Numbered from the stretch's first letter, positions 17,622 to 25,496 are shown. The stretch is 64,000 nucleotides of DNA from Psychromonas sp. Urea-02u-13 (GCF_002835995.1 NZ_PJBZ01000041.1:1-64000); one strand, 5' to 3'. The notes: generated by a model not told the origin, from the sequence alone. Translations and numbers: made by a program.

Positions 17622-17672
17622 TATTAAATACAGGCTTGAAAACCGAAAAAAAGCCAGTATCTATTAAGTACA

Positions 17673-17816
17673 CAAGTGGTTATAAAAAAAGATTCACCCC
17701 ATTAACTATAACCCGCTCAATAAACGAGCACACTTGGAGGCATAATTATGTCTGAATATGCAAAAATGATTAGCGTTGGTTCTTTGAATGTTGAGATTCA
17801 ACTGAAAGAATTTTCT
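17673..17816 (+). repeat. 144-bp direct duplication, copy 1
   Basis: This differs from 17865-18008 by one base. It contains the promoter-proximal region, the GGAGG ribosome site and the first 23 codons of the gene at 17940. Confidence 0.95.
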
Positions 17817-17819
17817 TAA
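17748..17819 (+). pseudogene. Truncated duplicate of the following gene's start
   Basis: Begins MSEYAKMISVGSLNV, one residue different (E for K at position 16) from the full gene, and stops after 23 codons where the duplication ends. It keeps a good ribosome site, so a short peptide could still be made. Confidence 0.7.
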
Positions 17820-17864
17820 GTGCCCTTGCATATCAAAATATCCCTCTCATTTACTATATATCAC

Positions 17865-18008
17865 CAAGTGGTTATAAAAAAAGATTCACCCCATTAACTA
17901 TAACCCGCTCAATAAACGAGCACACTTGGAGGCATAATTATGTCTGAATATGCAAAAATGATTAGCGTTGGTTCTTTGAATGTTAAGATTCAACTGAAAG
18001 AATTTTCT
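17865..18008 (+). repeat. 144-bp direct duplication, copy 2
   Basis: Second copy, 192 bp downstream of the first, leading into the intact gene. The 48-bp spacer contains the AAATTC-poor sequence GCATATCAAAATATCCCTC, related to one near 17300. Confidence 0.95.
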
Positions 18009-18518
18009 GAAACAAGCACACAGCTACAACAAGTATGTTGCACCTACAAAACTGACGATTGGCCTTTTGGCACTATGGGAAGTGTTGATGCTGTAGCTGA
18101 TAAAGAAGTTGATATATTTCTATCTACACTTGATGTTAAAAACTTTGAATTAGTTTTTTCATTCCGCTTGGATAATATCAGATGCTTAGTGTACTCAAAC
18201 GCAGACAGATATGAATCTGACTGGTCTGTTATGGGTGTCATGGGTCATGGTGCTATGCGTTCACGTAACATCAAACAATCCCTACTAGAAAAAGATTGGC
18301 TAACATCGCGTGTGGTTGATTTGATGGCGTGGTGGAATGGTGCTGAAATGTGTGCCGATGCACAACTGCTAGCAGAAACTGGATACACTATTGATCGTGT
18401 ACTTGAAGAATTTGGTGGTGAAGTTCACACAGTCGAAGCGTGTACTGAGTGCGGAAAGTATATTATCCCTGATTCTTTTGGTGATGTAGATAAATGCGTA
18501 TGTGTGGAGGCGAAATAA
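17940..18518 (+). CDS. Hypothetical element protein with C-terminal zinc ribbon-like motif
   Basis: 192 residues, preceded by GGAGG. The body has no recognised domain; it is acidic with aromatic-rich segments (SDWSVMGVMGHGAMRSRN, LMAWWNGAEMCADAQLL). The end carries CTECG..KCVCV, a possible zinc-binding hook. Its stop overlaps the ATG of the next gene (TAATG), so the two form a coupled pair. A partial copy of its start lies just upstream. Function unknown; accessory-element gene by context. Confidence 0.7.
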   Translation: MSEYAKMISVGSLNVKIQLKEFSETSTQLQQVCCTYKTDDWPFGTMGSVDAVADKEVDIFLSTLDVKNFELVFSFRLDNIRCLVYSNADRYESDWSVMGVMGHGAMRSRNIKQSLLEKDWLTSRVVDLMAWWNGAEMCADAQLLAETGYTIDRVLEEFGGEVHTVEACTECGKYIIPDSFGDVDKCVCVEAK

Positions 18519-18859
18519 TGCAGGGATCAATTGAAATTAAAGACCAGTACGGATCAGTGTTTATATACTTGCACAGCTCAGAACGCGATTTAGATGTAAG
18601 ACTTAAAGACCCAATTAAGTTTGCTTTAAGTACGCGCAGAGCAAGGGATCACGCATATTTTGCTCGCATTATATTAAGTCGCTTAATGAATCAAGATAAT
18701 GCCCTGTTAGATGATAACGGATACGGCTTAAGCGGAAGTTCGATGGCTAATGATGTGTTCACTATTGATTGCGATGCAGGGACAATATTCAGCTACGATG
18801 ATGTGTATGATGTTGATTGTTCACTAGTGGATTTTCTAAAGCTTAAGCCGAAGTTTTAA
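18518..18859 (+). CDS. Hypothetical protein coupled to the preceding gene
   Basis: 113 residues from the ATG in the TAATG overlap, which has GGAGG 8 nt upstream; an in-frame ATG at 18494 inside the preceding gene is less likely. The product (MQGSIEIKDQYGSVFIYL..) is acidic with several predicted strands, and no family is recognised. It ends 45 bp before a strong terminator, so 17940-18859 is one transcription unit. Confidence 0.65.
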   Translation: MQGSIEIKDQYGSVFIYLHSSERDLDVRLKDPIKFALSTRRARDHAYFARIILSRLMNQDNALLDDNGYGLSGSSMANDVFTIDCDAGTIFSYDDVYDVDCSLVDFLKLKPKF

Positions 18860-18903
18860 GGAAATTACGGTACTTTAAGCAATTTAGGGTACTTACACTG
18901 CGT

Positions 18904-18944
18904 GCGCAGAAATGGCTGATTTTCAGCCATTTCTGCGCGTTTTT
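18904..18944 (+). terminator. Strong rho-independent terminator
   Basis: GCGCAGAAATGGCTGA pairs perfectly with TCAGCCATTTCTGCGC (16 bp, 3-base loop), followed by GTTTTT. Ends the 17940-18859 unit. Confidence 0.85.
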
Positions 18945-19058
18945 AGCTAAAATAAGCACTGAATCCTGCCAAAAATGAACTACGATTTTCTATTTTCAGG
19001 TGAATTCAGTTTTATTTTAAATCTCCTAATACGTCACTAATTTGATTGCTCTTTTGCT

Positions 19059-19135
19059 CACCAAAACGCGTAAGTTTGTACGCACCCCTTACTAATATAT
19101 AGTAACGACCTCGTACAAACTTACGCGTTTTGGTG
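19059..19135. repeat. Perfect 24-bp inverted repeat with AT-rich centre
   Basis: The arm at 19059-19082 (starts CACCAAAACGCG) is the exact reverse complement of 19112-19135. The 29-base centre contains a second near-palindrome, TTACTAATATATAGTAA. No T run follows, so it is not a simple terminator. It stands ahead of the HTH/helicase operon and may be an origin, a regulatory cruciform or the remnant of a repeat element. Confidence 0.9.
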
Positions 19136-19266
19136 CGTCTCAAGCACAACAGGCTTAGTGGTTAGCAAATACGATCCACTAATAAAATGTTATAATATAA
19201 AGTAACGCAATATATTGTTTTACAACTAAATAAGGATGGAAGTTATTAAAATATAGGAACTCAGAT

Positions 19267-19455
19267 ATGAACCAGAAAGTAGTAATCAAAAAAGGCCGTA
19301 AGCCTCTTCACACAGACAAAATCCCACAAGTAATTGAACTCTTCAAGCAAGGCAAACCAATGCGCCACATTGCCAAAATTGTAGGCATATCAGCACCAAC
19401 TGTTAGACGTTTACTTGATAACGCAGGCATTACAGAACCAAGTAAGGGCAAGTAA
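19267..19455 (+). CDS. Small helix-turn-helix protein
   Basis: 62 residues; the central segment IPQVIELFKQGKPMRHIAKIVGISAPTVRRLLDNAGI is a clear HTH like the C-terminal domain of resolvases. The basic N-terminus (KKGRKPLHTDK) may add DNA contact. Its stop overlaps the next ATG (TAATG). It begins a three-gene operon and is a candidate regulator or origin-binding protein for the element. That role is inference. Confidence 0.7.
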   Translation: MNQKVVIKKGRKPLHTDKIPQVIELFKQGKPMRHIAKIVGISAPTVRRLLDNAGITEPSKGK

Positions 19456-19625
19456 TGAACTTAGATTTTAGCAAGCCGTTATATGACGCTCTTATCAATG
19501 AAGCAAACAAGCAAGATAAGCCTCTCAAACGCTTAATCACGGATGAATTAAGCAAATTAGTTAACTTAAAAACAGCAAGCACATCAGTCAAGGATGACAC
19601 TTATGGAAACAACAAAAAACGGTAA
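19455..19625 (+). CDS. 56-residue hypothetical protein
   Basis: Coupled at both ends: its ATG overlaps the stop of the HTH gene and its last codons overlap the start of the helicase-like gene. Product MNLDFSKPLYDALINEANK..LKRLITDELSKLVNLKT is helical and charged, with a pattern that could be a short DNA-binding or adaptor helix pair. No family is recognised. Operon position is the main support. Confidence 0.55.
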   Translation: MNLDFSKPLYDALINEANKQDKPLKRLITDELSKLVNLKTASTSVKDDTYGNNKKR

Positions 19626-21402
19626 TGTATACATCTTAGACGCTATAGCAGGTCTAGGAAAAACAACAGCAGTAATCGCAAAAACAATTGAGCAAGCATA
19701 CTCAGGCAAGCGAGTGTTAATAGTCCAAGAGACAATGGATTTGCTTAAACAGACAGAGAAAGATTTAAAAGCAAAAGCGCGTGATACAGGCTCATCAGGC
19801 ATCTATATCAATTCTTATCACTCAGGTAATACAGATGCACCAATCAGCGATAAAGTTATTGCTAAAGTGAATAATGGAGAATACAAAAAACAAGTAATCC
19901 TAATTACTAAAGAGACATTCTTTGAATCTATGTCAAACGGCTTGAATGGAAGTGATTGTGTTTTGTATTTTGATGAATACTTTTCACCTTTCAATATGAC
20001 TTCTTTAAGCGTTGAATGGGAATCTAAGAAAGCATTTGAGCACTTATATACAACCAAAGATACTGGTAAATATAAACGTATTAAAGCATCAGCCGAACTT
20101 CATAATCTACGTAAAACAAACCCAAATGATTATGCTTATAAAGCTTTTAAGAGCGCAGGAGTAATTAGGGCACTGAGCTCTGATTATATGGAATGCTATT
20201 TGCGTGATGGAAAGAAAACTAGTTCGCTATATACGCTTATTACACCTGATATTTTTAAGTCATTTATTGAAGTTACACTTATTGGCGCTAAGTATGAATA
20301 TCACGAACTAAGCTACTTTTGGAAAGATGCGAACATACAGCTATCACCTCTAATGAAGCAACTCAGAGCAATAACACCTAAATTTAATTTAGCGATTGGA
20401 TACTTCACTAATCAAAAGTATTCACTAAGTATGAAAACTAGCTCGTTTCAGCAATGCGTTGGTTCTGCTTTGAATTCATACTTTGCTAATGACAATTACA
20501 TCCTGACTGAAACTAAATCCAATAGAAAATACGACTTGTTATGCGTAGACAAATATTCAGCAAATCCATTTAATAACAATAAAATTACAAAAGGAGCTAT
20601 TGATATTGGCTGTAAAGTCGCAGGGATGAATTCATATAGCTCTTGCTCTAATGCTGTTTACTTGAACTCAATGACGATGCCTGATGAGTGGTATAAAGCA
20701 TCAAAAGAAATAATGAACTTTGGCGCACAGGAATTATATGAATTAGAACTTCATGGACATATTTCTTATTATGCTTATCAATACATTTACAGAACGAGTA
20801 TTAGAAATCCAGAGTATTCAGGAGCAGTTAACGCTGTTGTAGGATCTAGTAAGATTGCTGATGTGTTAATGAACATGATTGACTCAGATAACATTATTAT
20901 TCAAGAAGTTCCGAATACTTTACCTAAAGAAATTAAAGAGCTAGAGCCATCATTCGCGGCAATGCGCCTTATTGATGAATCAGCCAAGGAAAGTAAAGTA
21001 TTAGCTAAAAAAGCAATTAAGGACGAGTGTAAGGCACTTGCTAAAATAGCTAGAAATGAAATAAAGAAAGAAGACGGTCGTTTGAGATATAAGAAATCAG
21101 CAGGAAGTATTACTAATAGCGAGTTGATTGGCTTAGCTCAGCTAAACGCATACAAAGCAGATATTAAGGACGCGTTAAAAGCAAGTGACAAGCAATACCT
21201 AGTAGAAATCACTACTAAAATCCCTAACAAAAATAAAGACATACCCTATATAAAGCGTATAGACAAAAACTTGTTAGGAACAGGACTGGTTGATTCAACT
21301 GAAAGTGTTGCGTTACCGCCTGAAGTTACTCAAACAACTAAGTTAACAGAGAACGAACTTAAAATTAAAGTAATAATTCAATCAATGGATACTAGAAAAT
21401 GA
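19603..21402 (+). CDS. P-loop helicase-like protein of the mobile element
   Basis: 599 residues from the second ATG, which has AAGGA 8 nt upstream; an ATG 9 nt earlier is also possible. Walker A is DAIAGLGKTTAVI (about residues 12-24) and Walker B is VLYFDEYF (near 126), the DExx form of SF1/SF2 helicases. Later motifs are weak, so it is a divergent member. The C-terminal third is lysine-rich (KKAIKDECKALAKIARNEIKKEDGR). It is last in an operon with a small HTH protein, downstream of a large palindrome, an arrangement seen in replication modules of phage satellites and integrative elements. Replication function is inference. Confidence 0.7.
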   Translation: METTKNGNVYILDAIAGLGKTTAVIAKTIEQAYSGKRVLIVQETMDLLKQTEKDLKAKARDTGSSGIYINSYHSGNTDAPISDKVIAKVNNGEYKKQVILITKETFFESMSNGLNGSDCVLYFDEYFSPFNMTSLSVEWESKKAFEHLYTTKDTGKYKRIKASAELHNLRKTNPNDYAYKAFKSAGVIRALSSDYMECYLRDGKKTSSLYTLITPDIFKSFIEVTLIGAKYEYHELSYFWKDANIQLSPLMKQLRAITPKFNLAIGYFTNQKYSLSMKTSSFQQCVGSALNSYFANDNYILTETKSNRKYDLLCVDKYSANPFNNNKITKGAIDIGCKVAGMNSYSSCSNAVYLNSMTMPDEWYKASKEIMNFGAQELYELELHGHISYYAYQYIYRTSIRNPEYSGAVNAVVGSSKIADVLMNMIDSDNIIIQEVPNTLPKEIKELEPSFAAMRLIDESAKESKVLAKKAIKDECKALAKIARNEIKKEDGRLRYKKSAGSITNSELIGLAQLNAYKADIKDALKASDKQYLVEITTKIPNKNKDIPYIKRIDKNLLGTGLVDSTESVALPPEVTQTTKLTENELKIKVIIQSMDTRK

Positions 21403-21534
21403 TAAATAAAAAGTTGAATAAAATACAGACAAAACCATTACAGCTGAGGTAGTTTAAAACGCCTCAACTGATCATATAAATTGATTTTATAAGGGATAAC
21501 TACTGGTAAAAACGAGAATTTACACTTCCAAGTT

Positions 21535-21834
21535 TTATTTTAACTTAATAAAACCCAGCTCATATAATAGAACAAGCGAATCACCATAAGATGTTAGTTC
21601 TACATTGTATTCTTGCTCAATCTCATTGAGACATGCATGGAATTCAAAAGCGCCTACTAGGGCATATTCCCCTAGCTCCTTAGCATTCACCTTATAACCA
21701 GATACGCACTTTTCCTTGTCTATACCAAGAATTACGAAATCATACCCAGATGATACTTTATCAGCTATACCAATATCATAACCTGTTATTGATAAGGCGA
21801 TTACCACACCTAGTAATATCAAAATTTTTTGCAT
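21535..21834 (-). CDS. Small exported hypothetical protein
   Basis: 99 residues with an N-terminal hydrophobic segment (ILILLGVVIALSITGY) that would be a signal peptide or anchor. The remainder has two cysteines (EKCVSGY and FHACLNE) that could form a disulfide in the periplasm. No family is recognised. It is the most distal of the leftward exported-protein genes at the right end of the element and has its own upstream region with a hairpin. Confidence 0.55.
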   Translation of the reverse strand: MQKILILLGVVIALSITGYDIGIADKVSSGYDFVILGIDKEKCVSGYKVNAKELGEYALVGAFEFHACLNEIEQEYNVELTSYGDSLVLLYELGFIKLK

Positions 21835-21863
21835 TTCACTTAACCTTTACTATTTTATCTGTT

Positions 21864-21905
21864 ATTTGGTAACTTACTTAAAACTAAAAAGTATGTTACC
21901 AAAAT
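21864..21905. repeat. Inverted repeat ATTTGGTAAC / GTTACCAAAAT
   Basis: Ten-base arms separated by 21 bp, lying 30 bp upstream of the leftward exported-protein gene. It could be an operator or a weak terminator for the lipoprotein genes. Confidence 0.5.
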
Positions 21906-21940
21906 GGAAAATTAGGATTTACACTACGAACTTTATTGAG

Positions 21941-22063
21941 TTACATAATTAAATCTAAACACTTCAAATTAGCATAACCTAGTGCGTAGTTACTCTCGTC
22001 CTTACTTGCTCCATAACCAACCGAATTAGTCTTATGTAGCTTCTTGGCTGTTATAAGCCTCAT
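21941..22063 (-). CDS. 40-residue peptide coupled to the lipoprotein gene
   Basis: Its ATG overlaps the stop codon of the upstream lipoprotein gene (TAATG). The product MRLITAKKLHKTNSVGYGAS..NYALGYANLKCLDLIM is basic at the start and contains one Cys. The coupling suggests it is translated. No function is assignable. Confidence 0.4.
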   Translation of the reverse strand: MRLITAKKLHKTNSVGYGASKDESNYALGYANLKCLDLIM

Positions 22064-22488
22064 TACTTCTCTCGTTCTATAAGTTCTTTATATTCCAGTT
22101 CGATCTCGGCCTGCAGGATATCTGCTTTAATAGTGTTTAATTTACCACGGTATAACTTTGACCAATCATCCAAGCGAGTAGCCTCTTTGTATGTACATTC
22201 AACCTCTTGCGTTAGTTTTAAATCTCCGCATGGTTCCTTACCTTCAGGGTATCGTGTCGCTTTCACTTCATCCATCACCCCATCATATTGATTAACTTTA
22301 TCCTTGTTAGATAACTCATAACTAACATGTGTCATAATAACGAGACTAGCAACACCAGCTGCATTTTTGATGCTTAGCTTGTGTATCTGCTTTGCTTTCC
22401 ACAGATCCTCTTGCGTCGCTTGTGGCTCCTGAACCATGCAACCACTTAGTAATACGAATACCGACACAGCTAAAAGTAATTGATTCAT
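22063..22488 (-). CDS. Hypothetical lipoprotein
   Basis: 141 residues with a lipoprotein signal (LLLAVSVFVLLSGC, lipobox LSGC with Cys17), so probably attached to the inner or outer membrane. The mature part is helical with two further cysteines in EPCGDLKLTQEVECTYKE. It starts 10 bp after another lipoprotein gene. There is no known family; surface exclusion or phage exclusion are possible roles for lipoproteins in such elements but nothing in the sequence shows it. Confidence 0.7.
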   Translation of the reverse strand: MNQLLLAVSVFVLLSGCMVQEPQATQEDLWKAKQIHKLSIKNAAGVASLVIMTHVSYELSNKDKVNQYDGVMDEVKATRYPEGKEPCGDLKLTQEVECTYKEATRLDDWSKLYRGKLNTIKADILQAEIELEYKELIEREK

Positions 22489-22498
22489 TTTAGAGCCT

Positions 22499-23158
22499 CT
22501 AATTAAAGTGCTTAGTTATGGTGTAATTAATTATTGTATTTGTTGCCTTTTGTATTGACATAACAGCTCCCTTGTAAGCAATTACGTTACTTTCACTAAG
22601 ATCGTATTCAACATCAACACTAAATGCACCTCGAGCCATTCCGTTAGAGTACTCGCGATAAGTAAATCGAATTTTATCACCAACCTTACCTGTATAAATT
22701 AGCTCTTGTTTGAAACTGTCAGGACTATAAATTGCTTTATCTGTAACAACAGGTTTGTACGAAGAACATGGACTAATTCCAAATATTCCAACAAAACAAA
22801 CCTCACCTGTTTTACCATCAATGTAGATAGGGTACATATAAGGAGCGCCAAGCACTGGAGATTTAACTGTTACCCCTCCATCAGTTCTACTGTACATACC
22901 GTCTACGCCATTAATACCTGTTAAGAAATACTCACCAGCAACTATGTCAGCGCCATCACTTGTTGAAGTATCTGAATTCAGAGTGAATGATTTCTTAGTT
23001 GTAATCCTTCCTGATTCAAGCATCGATTCGCCTAGGCTAACTGAATTTTTAGTATTAACTTTTGGTGTTTTATGTTCAGTTACTTTTGCTGGAATTCTCT
23101 GCGTTGAACTACACGCAGTTAATGACATTACTACGATTGCTAGAATTAATTTTTTCAT
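22499..23158 (-). CDS. Hypothetical lipoprotein
   Basis: 219 residues from MKKLILAIVVMSLTAC, a lipoprotein signal with Cys16; an ATG 12 nt upstream is less likely. The mature protein has a beta-rich body and a cysteine pair in GEVCFVGIFGISPCSS. First gene of a leftward set with the 141-residue lipoprotein. No family recognised; probable cell-envelope protein carried by the element. Confidence 0.7.
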   Translation of the reverse strand: MKKLILAIVVMSLTACSSTQRIPAKVTEHKTPKVNTKNSVSLGESMLESGRITTKKSFTLNSDTSTSDGADIVAGEYFLTGINGVDGMYSRTDGGVTVKSPVLGAPYMYPIYIDGKTGEVCFVGIFGISPCSSYKPVVTDKAIYSPDSFKQELIYTGKVGDKIRFTYREYSNGMARGAFSVDVEYDLSESNVIAYKGAVMSIQKATNTIINYTITKHFN

Positions 23159-23310
23159 GCTTTTTCCCAAATAAGATTCAATGTACTTTTAAAAGGGATG
23201 ATATATTAAAATGTGTTCCACATCACGTTATTATTTACTCGATATCTCTTCGAATCTCTTTATTGAATGTTGTCATGAAGGTATATGTAGTTTGCATTAT
23301 ACTTAATACG

Positions 23311-23327
23311 GACGGCGGTTCGACTCC
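23311..23327 (+). repeat. T-loop-like half of the attachment site (right)
   Basis: GACGGCGGTTCGACTCC, matching 11822-11838 with one difference. It lies 111 bp left of the attR-like core. Confidence 0.5.
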
Positions 23328-23334
23328 TCAACCT

Positions 23335-23400
23335 GTTACACATTTTGTTACACGAAGTGCTACACAAATGCTATCATCTAGGTTCACAGGCATTAAGAAA
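23335..23400 (+). pseudogene. Remnant start of a second integrase with its 12-bp array
   Basis: GTTACACATTTT, GTTACACGAAGT and GCTACACAAATG repeat the arrangement in front of the active integrase, with the last three bases being ATG (23368-23370). Codons after it (MLSSRFTGIKK..) do not match an integrase beyond the first few, so almost the whole gene has been deleted. Confidence 0.55.
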
Positions 23401-23420
23401 CAAAGGCTTATAGTGATAGA

Positions 23421-23455
23421 GGTGGAGATGCGCGTTTCCCCCCATCTCCACCACC
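23421..23455. repeat. Hairpin GGTGGAGATG / CATCTCCACC around the attachment core
   Basis: A 10-bp perfect inverted repeat whose right arm is the attachment core, so the core can fold as a tmRNA-like acceptor stem. The equivalent at 11937 has 8 bp. Confidence 0.65.
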
Positions 23456-23457
23456 TA
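23438..23457 (+). repeat. attR-like site of the 11.5 kb element
   Basis: CCCCCCATCTCCACCACCTA, identical to 11945-11964, marking the right boundary of the element against chromosomal DNA. Confidence 0.75.
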
Positions 23458-23888
23458 AAAAAAGATCGTGACACTCATAAACTTAAATTGTTAGTCATTT
23501 GATTTCATTAGCATTAAAAATAGCTATTCACTATTTTTACAGCGAATCTAAGTGGCTGCATAAACTCCCGTTTAAGTTTTCCTTGGCCAGTTAAGCACTT
23601 CAGCAACACCTGACATGGAGCGAATTATGCGACAGCATAGTGCAATGAGCGCATTAAGCTCTGCGTACGCTTTGTCAGGTGTAAGCTCAAAAGTGCTTAA
23701 TTGGACAAGATTAGAAAACTTACGGGCAGGTTTCTTTTGGTTCCGTTTTCTTTGTCTGTATGAAAGAAGCTTACTACTTCACACTGCGAAACTGCGTTTC
23801 GGTTGTTCATTCGCTACTCGCCTACAGGCGAAACCTCTGATAATTAAGGTTAAATTCAGCCTCAATGAGCGCCAGCGAACTAACAACT
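23438..23888 (+). repeat. Long direct repeat, copy 2 (partner 9895-10341)
   Basis: About 451 bp almost identical to the copy 13.5 kb to the left, starting at the attachment core and including the left end of the GGACACCC element (23466). The right end of that element is missing here. Confidence 0.9.
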
Positions 23889-23902
23889 CCATAGCGACTT
23901 CA

Positions 23903-23990
23903 GCACTGAGATCCCGGCTAAAAGACTACCGGGATGACGGGGCTCTGCACTGAGATCCCGGCTTAAAAGACTACCGAGATAACGGGATTC
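23903..23990. repeat. Two tandem 44-bp hairpin repeats
   Basis: Units start at 23903 and 23947 with GCACTGAGATCCCGGC. Each folds through ATCCCGG and CCGGGAT (second copy degenerate). They look like dispersed REP-type sequences. Confidence 0.75.
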
Positions 23991-24159
23991 TATCCAGAAA
24001 GGTCGGGGCTACACAAACACGAATTTAACTGATTTCCATCAGTCCCGTATTCCCCTTTCGCCTTAGGTAACAGAACCTAAAAGAGATAAGCGAACTTAAC
24101 TATTTTAACTTGGAAAAGTAACTAAACAGGATTACCCTCTTTAGGGTAGAAAAACATGC

Positions 24160-24256
24160 CCTGAGTAATGCCAATCGGAAGATATAACGACCTGATTAAT
24201 GATCAATTTTACAGGTTAAATGACCTGTAAGTTCGTGAATGGCATTACCCCCTAAA
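24160..24256 (+). promoter_or_regulatory. Structured leader of the carboxypeptidase gene
   Basis: An outer inverted repeat TAATGCCA (24167-24174) / TGGCATTA (24240-24247) encloses an inner one, ACAGGT (24210) / ACCTGT (24222). It could be a regulatory RNA fold or an operator pair 30 bp before the start codon. No known riboswitch is recognised. Confidence 0.35.
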
Positions 24257-24276
24257 ATTAAATATAGGATGCAACA

Positions 24277-25407
24277 ATGCGCATAAGTTCAAATTTTGAT
24301 GGTGGCAATATTAACGTCATCAACACTGACAATATCAATGATATTCAGTTAGCGATTCGTCCTGATGAAGGCGATGAATTTTTTCAATGGTTTAACTTTA
24401 AACTTGATGGCCATGTGGGTAATGTCTATACGCTGAATATCATCAATGCTGGCAGTTCTTCTTATCCTGAAGGGTGGGAAGATTATCAAGCCGTCGCAAG
24501 TTACGATCGCCAGCATTGGTTCAGACTACCAACAGAATATAAAGATGGCATCTTAAGCATTAATGTTGCTTTAGAATGCGACCAAATTCAAATTGCCTAT
24601 TTCGCCCCTTATAGTTATGAGCGCCATCAAGACTTGCTCGCTAGTGTGCAACAACATTCACTAGTCACACTTGAGCACCTCGGCTTAACATTAGATAACC
24701 GAGACATTACACTGGTTCAAATTGGCGATGGCGATCCTCAAAAAGAAAATGTTTGGATCACTGCGCGTCAGCATCCAGGTGAAACCATGGCGGAATGGTT
24801 AGTTGATGGTTTATTACATAATCTATTAGACAGTGATTGCCCAAGCGCGAAGTCTTTATTAGACAAGGCCAATTTTTATATCGTGCCAAATATGAATCCT
24901 GATGGCAGTGTACGTGGTCATCTTCGCACTAATGCGGCCGGTGTAAATTTAAATCGTGAATGGCAAACGCCAACATTAGAGAAAAGCCCAGAAGTGTATT
25001 ATGTCGTTGAAAAAATGAAACAAACTGGCGTTGATTTTTATTACGATGTGCACGGCGATGAAGCATTACCCTACGTATTTTTCGCCGGTTGTGAAGGTAT
25101 TCCAAGTTATACCGACGCGCTTGCTGCAAAACAGAAAAAATTCATTGATGCATTAATGTTAGTGAGCCCTGATTTTCAAGATACCTTTGGTTACCCTAAA
25201 GATGCACCGAAACAGGCCAACCTTAGCATCGCTAACAATTGGGTGGCTGAAACCTTCCACTGTTTATCCAATACAGTAGAAATGCCTTTTAAAGACAATG
25301 CTCAATTACCTGATGCCCACATGGGATGGTCACCTGAACGTTGTATTTATTTTGGTGAAGCCTCGTTAATTGCGATGAATGCGGTGATTGAATTAAAGAA
25401 CCCATAA
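24277..25407 (+). CDS. M14 family zinc carboxypeptidase (cytosolic CCP/AGBL-like)
   Basis: 376 residues. The N-terminal 120 residues form the beta-rich M14_N domain typical of cytosolic carboxypeptidases; the catalytic part has the zinc ligands H166 and E169 in HPGETMAEW and H259 in DVHGDE, and the likely catalytic glutamate in NTVEMPFKDN near residue 343. NPDGSVRGHLRTNAAGVNLNREW is a strongly conserved segment of this bacterial group. There is no signal peptide, so it acts in the cytoplasm; the natural substrate in bacteria is not established. AGGA lies 8 nt ahead of the ATG. It is the first core gene right of the island. Confidence 0.9.
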   Translation: MRISSNFDGGNINVINTDNINDIQLAIRPDEGDEFFQWFNFKLDGHVGNVYTLNIINAGSSSYPEGWEDYQAVASYDRQHWFRLPTEYKDGILSINVALECDQIQIAYFAPYSYERHQDLLASVQQHSLVTLEHLGLTLDNRDITLVQIGDGDPQKENVWITARQHPGETMAEWLVDGLLHNLLDSDCPSAKSLLDKANFYIVPNMNPDGSVRGHLRTNAAGVNLNREWQTPTLEKSPEVYYVVEKMKQTGVDFYYDVHGDEALPYVFFAGCEGIPSYTDALAAKQKKFIDALMLVSPDFQDTFGYPKDAPKQANLSIANNWVAETFHCLSNTVEMPFKDNAQLPDAHMGWSPERCIYFGEASLIAMNAVIELKNP

Positions 25408-25496
25408 CCAAGTAGATAGAAAGTAGTGGCTGAAGTGGCTAAGTAACATTAGCCACTTATTTTGATAAAATACAAAGCGTAAATAAAGATGACTAA

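Larger units (their letters stand above)
18860..19266. other. Intergenic region with two large hairpins
   Basis: 407 bp without a gene, holding a 16-bp stem terminator (18904-18944) and a 24-bp perfect inverted repeat (19059-19135), followed by an AT-rich leader (19175-19260) for the next operon. Confidence 0.7.
23159..24276. other. Right junction of the island, gene-free
   Basis: About 1.1 kb without an intact gene. In order it holds a T-loop-like half site, a three-unit 12-bp array ending in a dead integrase ATG, the attR-like core, the 450-bp long repeat, two 44-bp hairpin repeats and a structured leader for the carboxypeptidase gene. The open frames at 23062-23502 and 23615-23953 run through repeats and are not genes. 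Confidence 0.7.

Noticed and set aside
23062-23953. Open frames of 146 and 112 codons
   Set aside because: They span the integrase remnant, the attachment core and the long repeat, and have no ribosome site or family.
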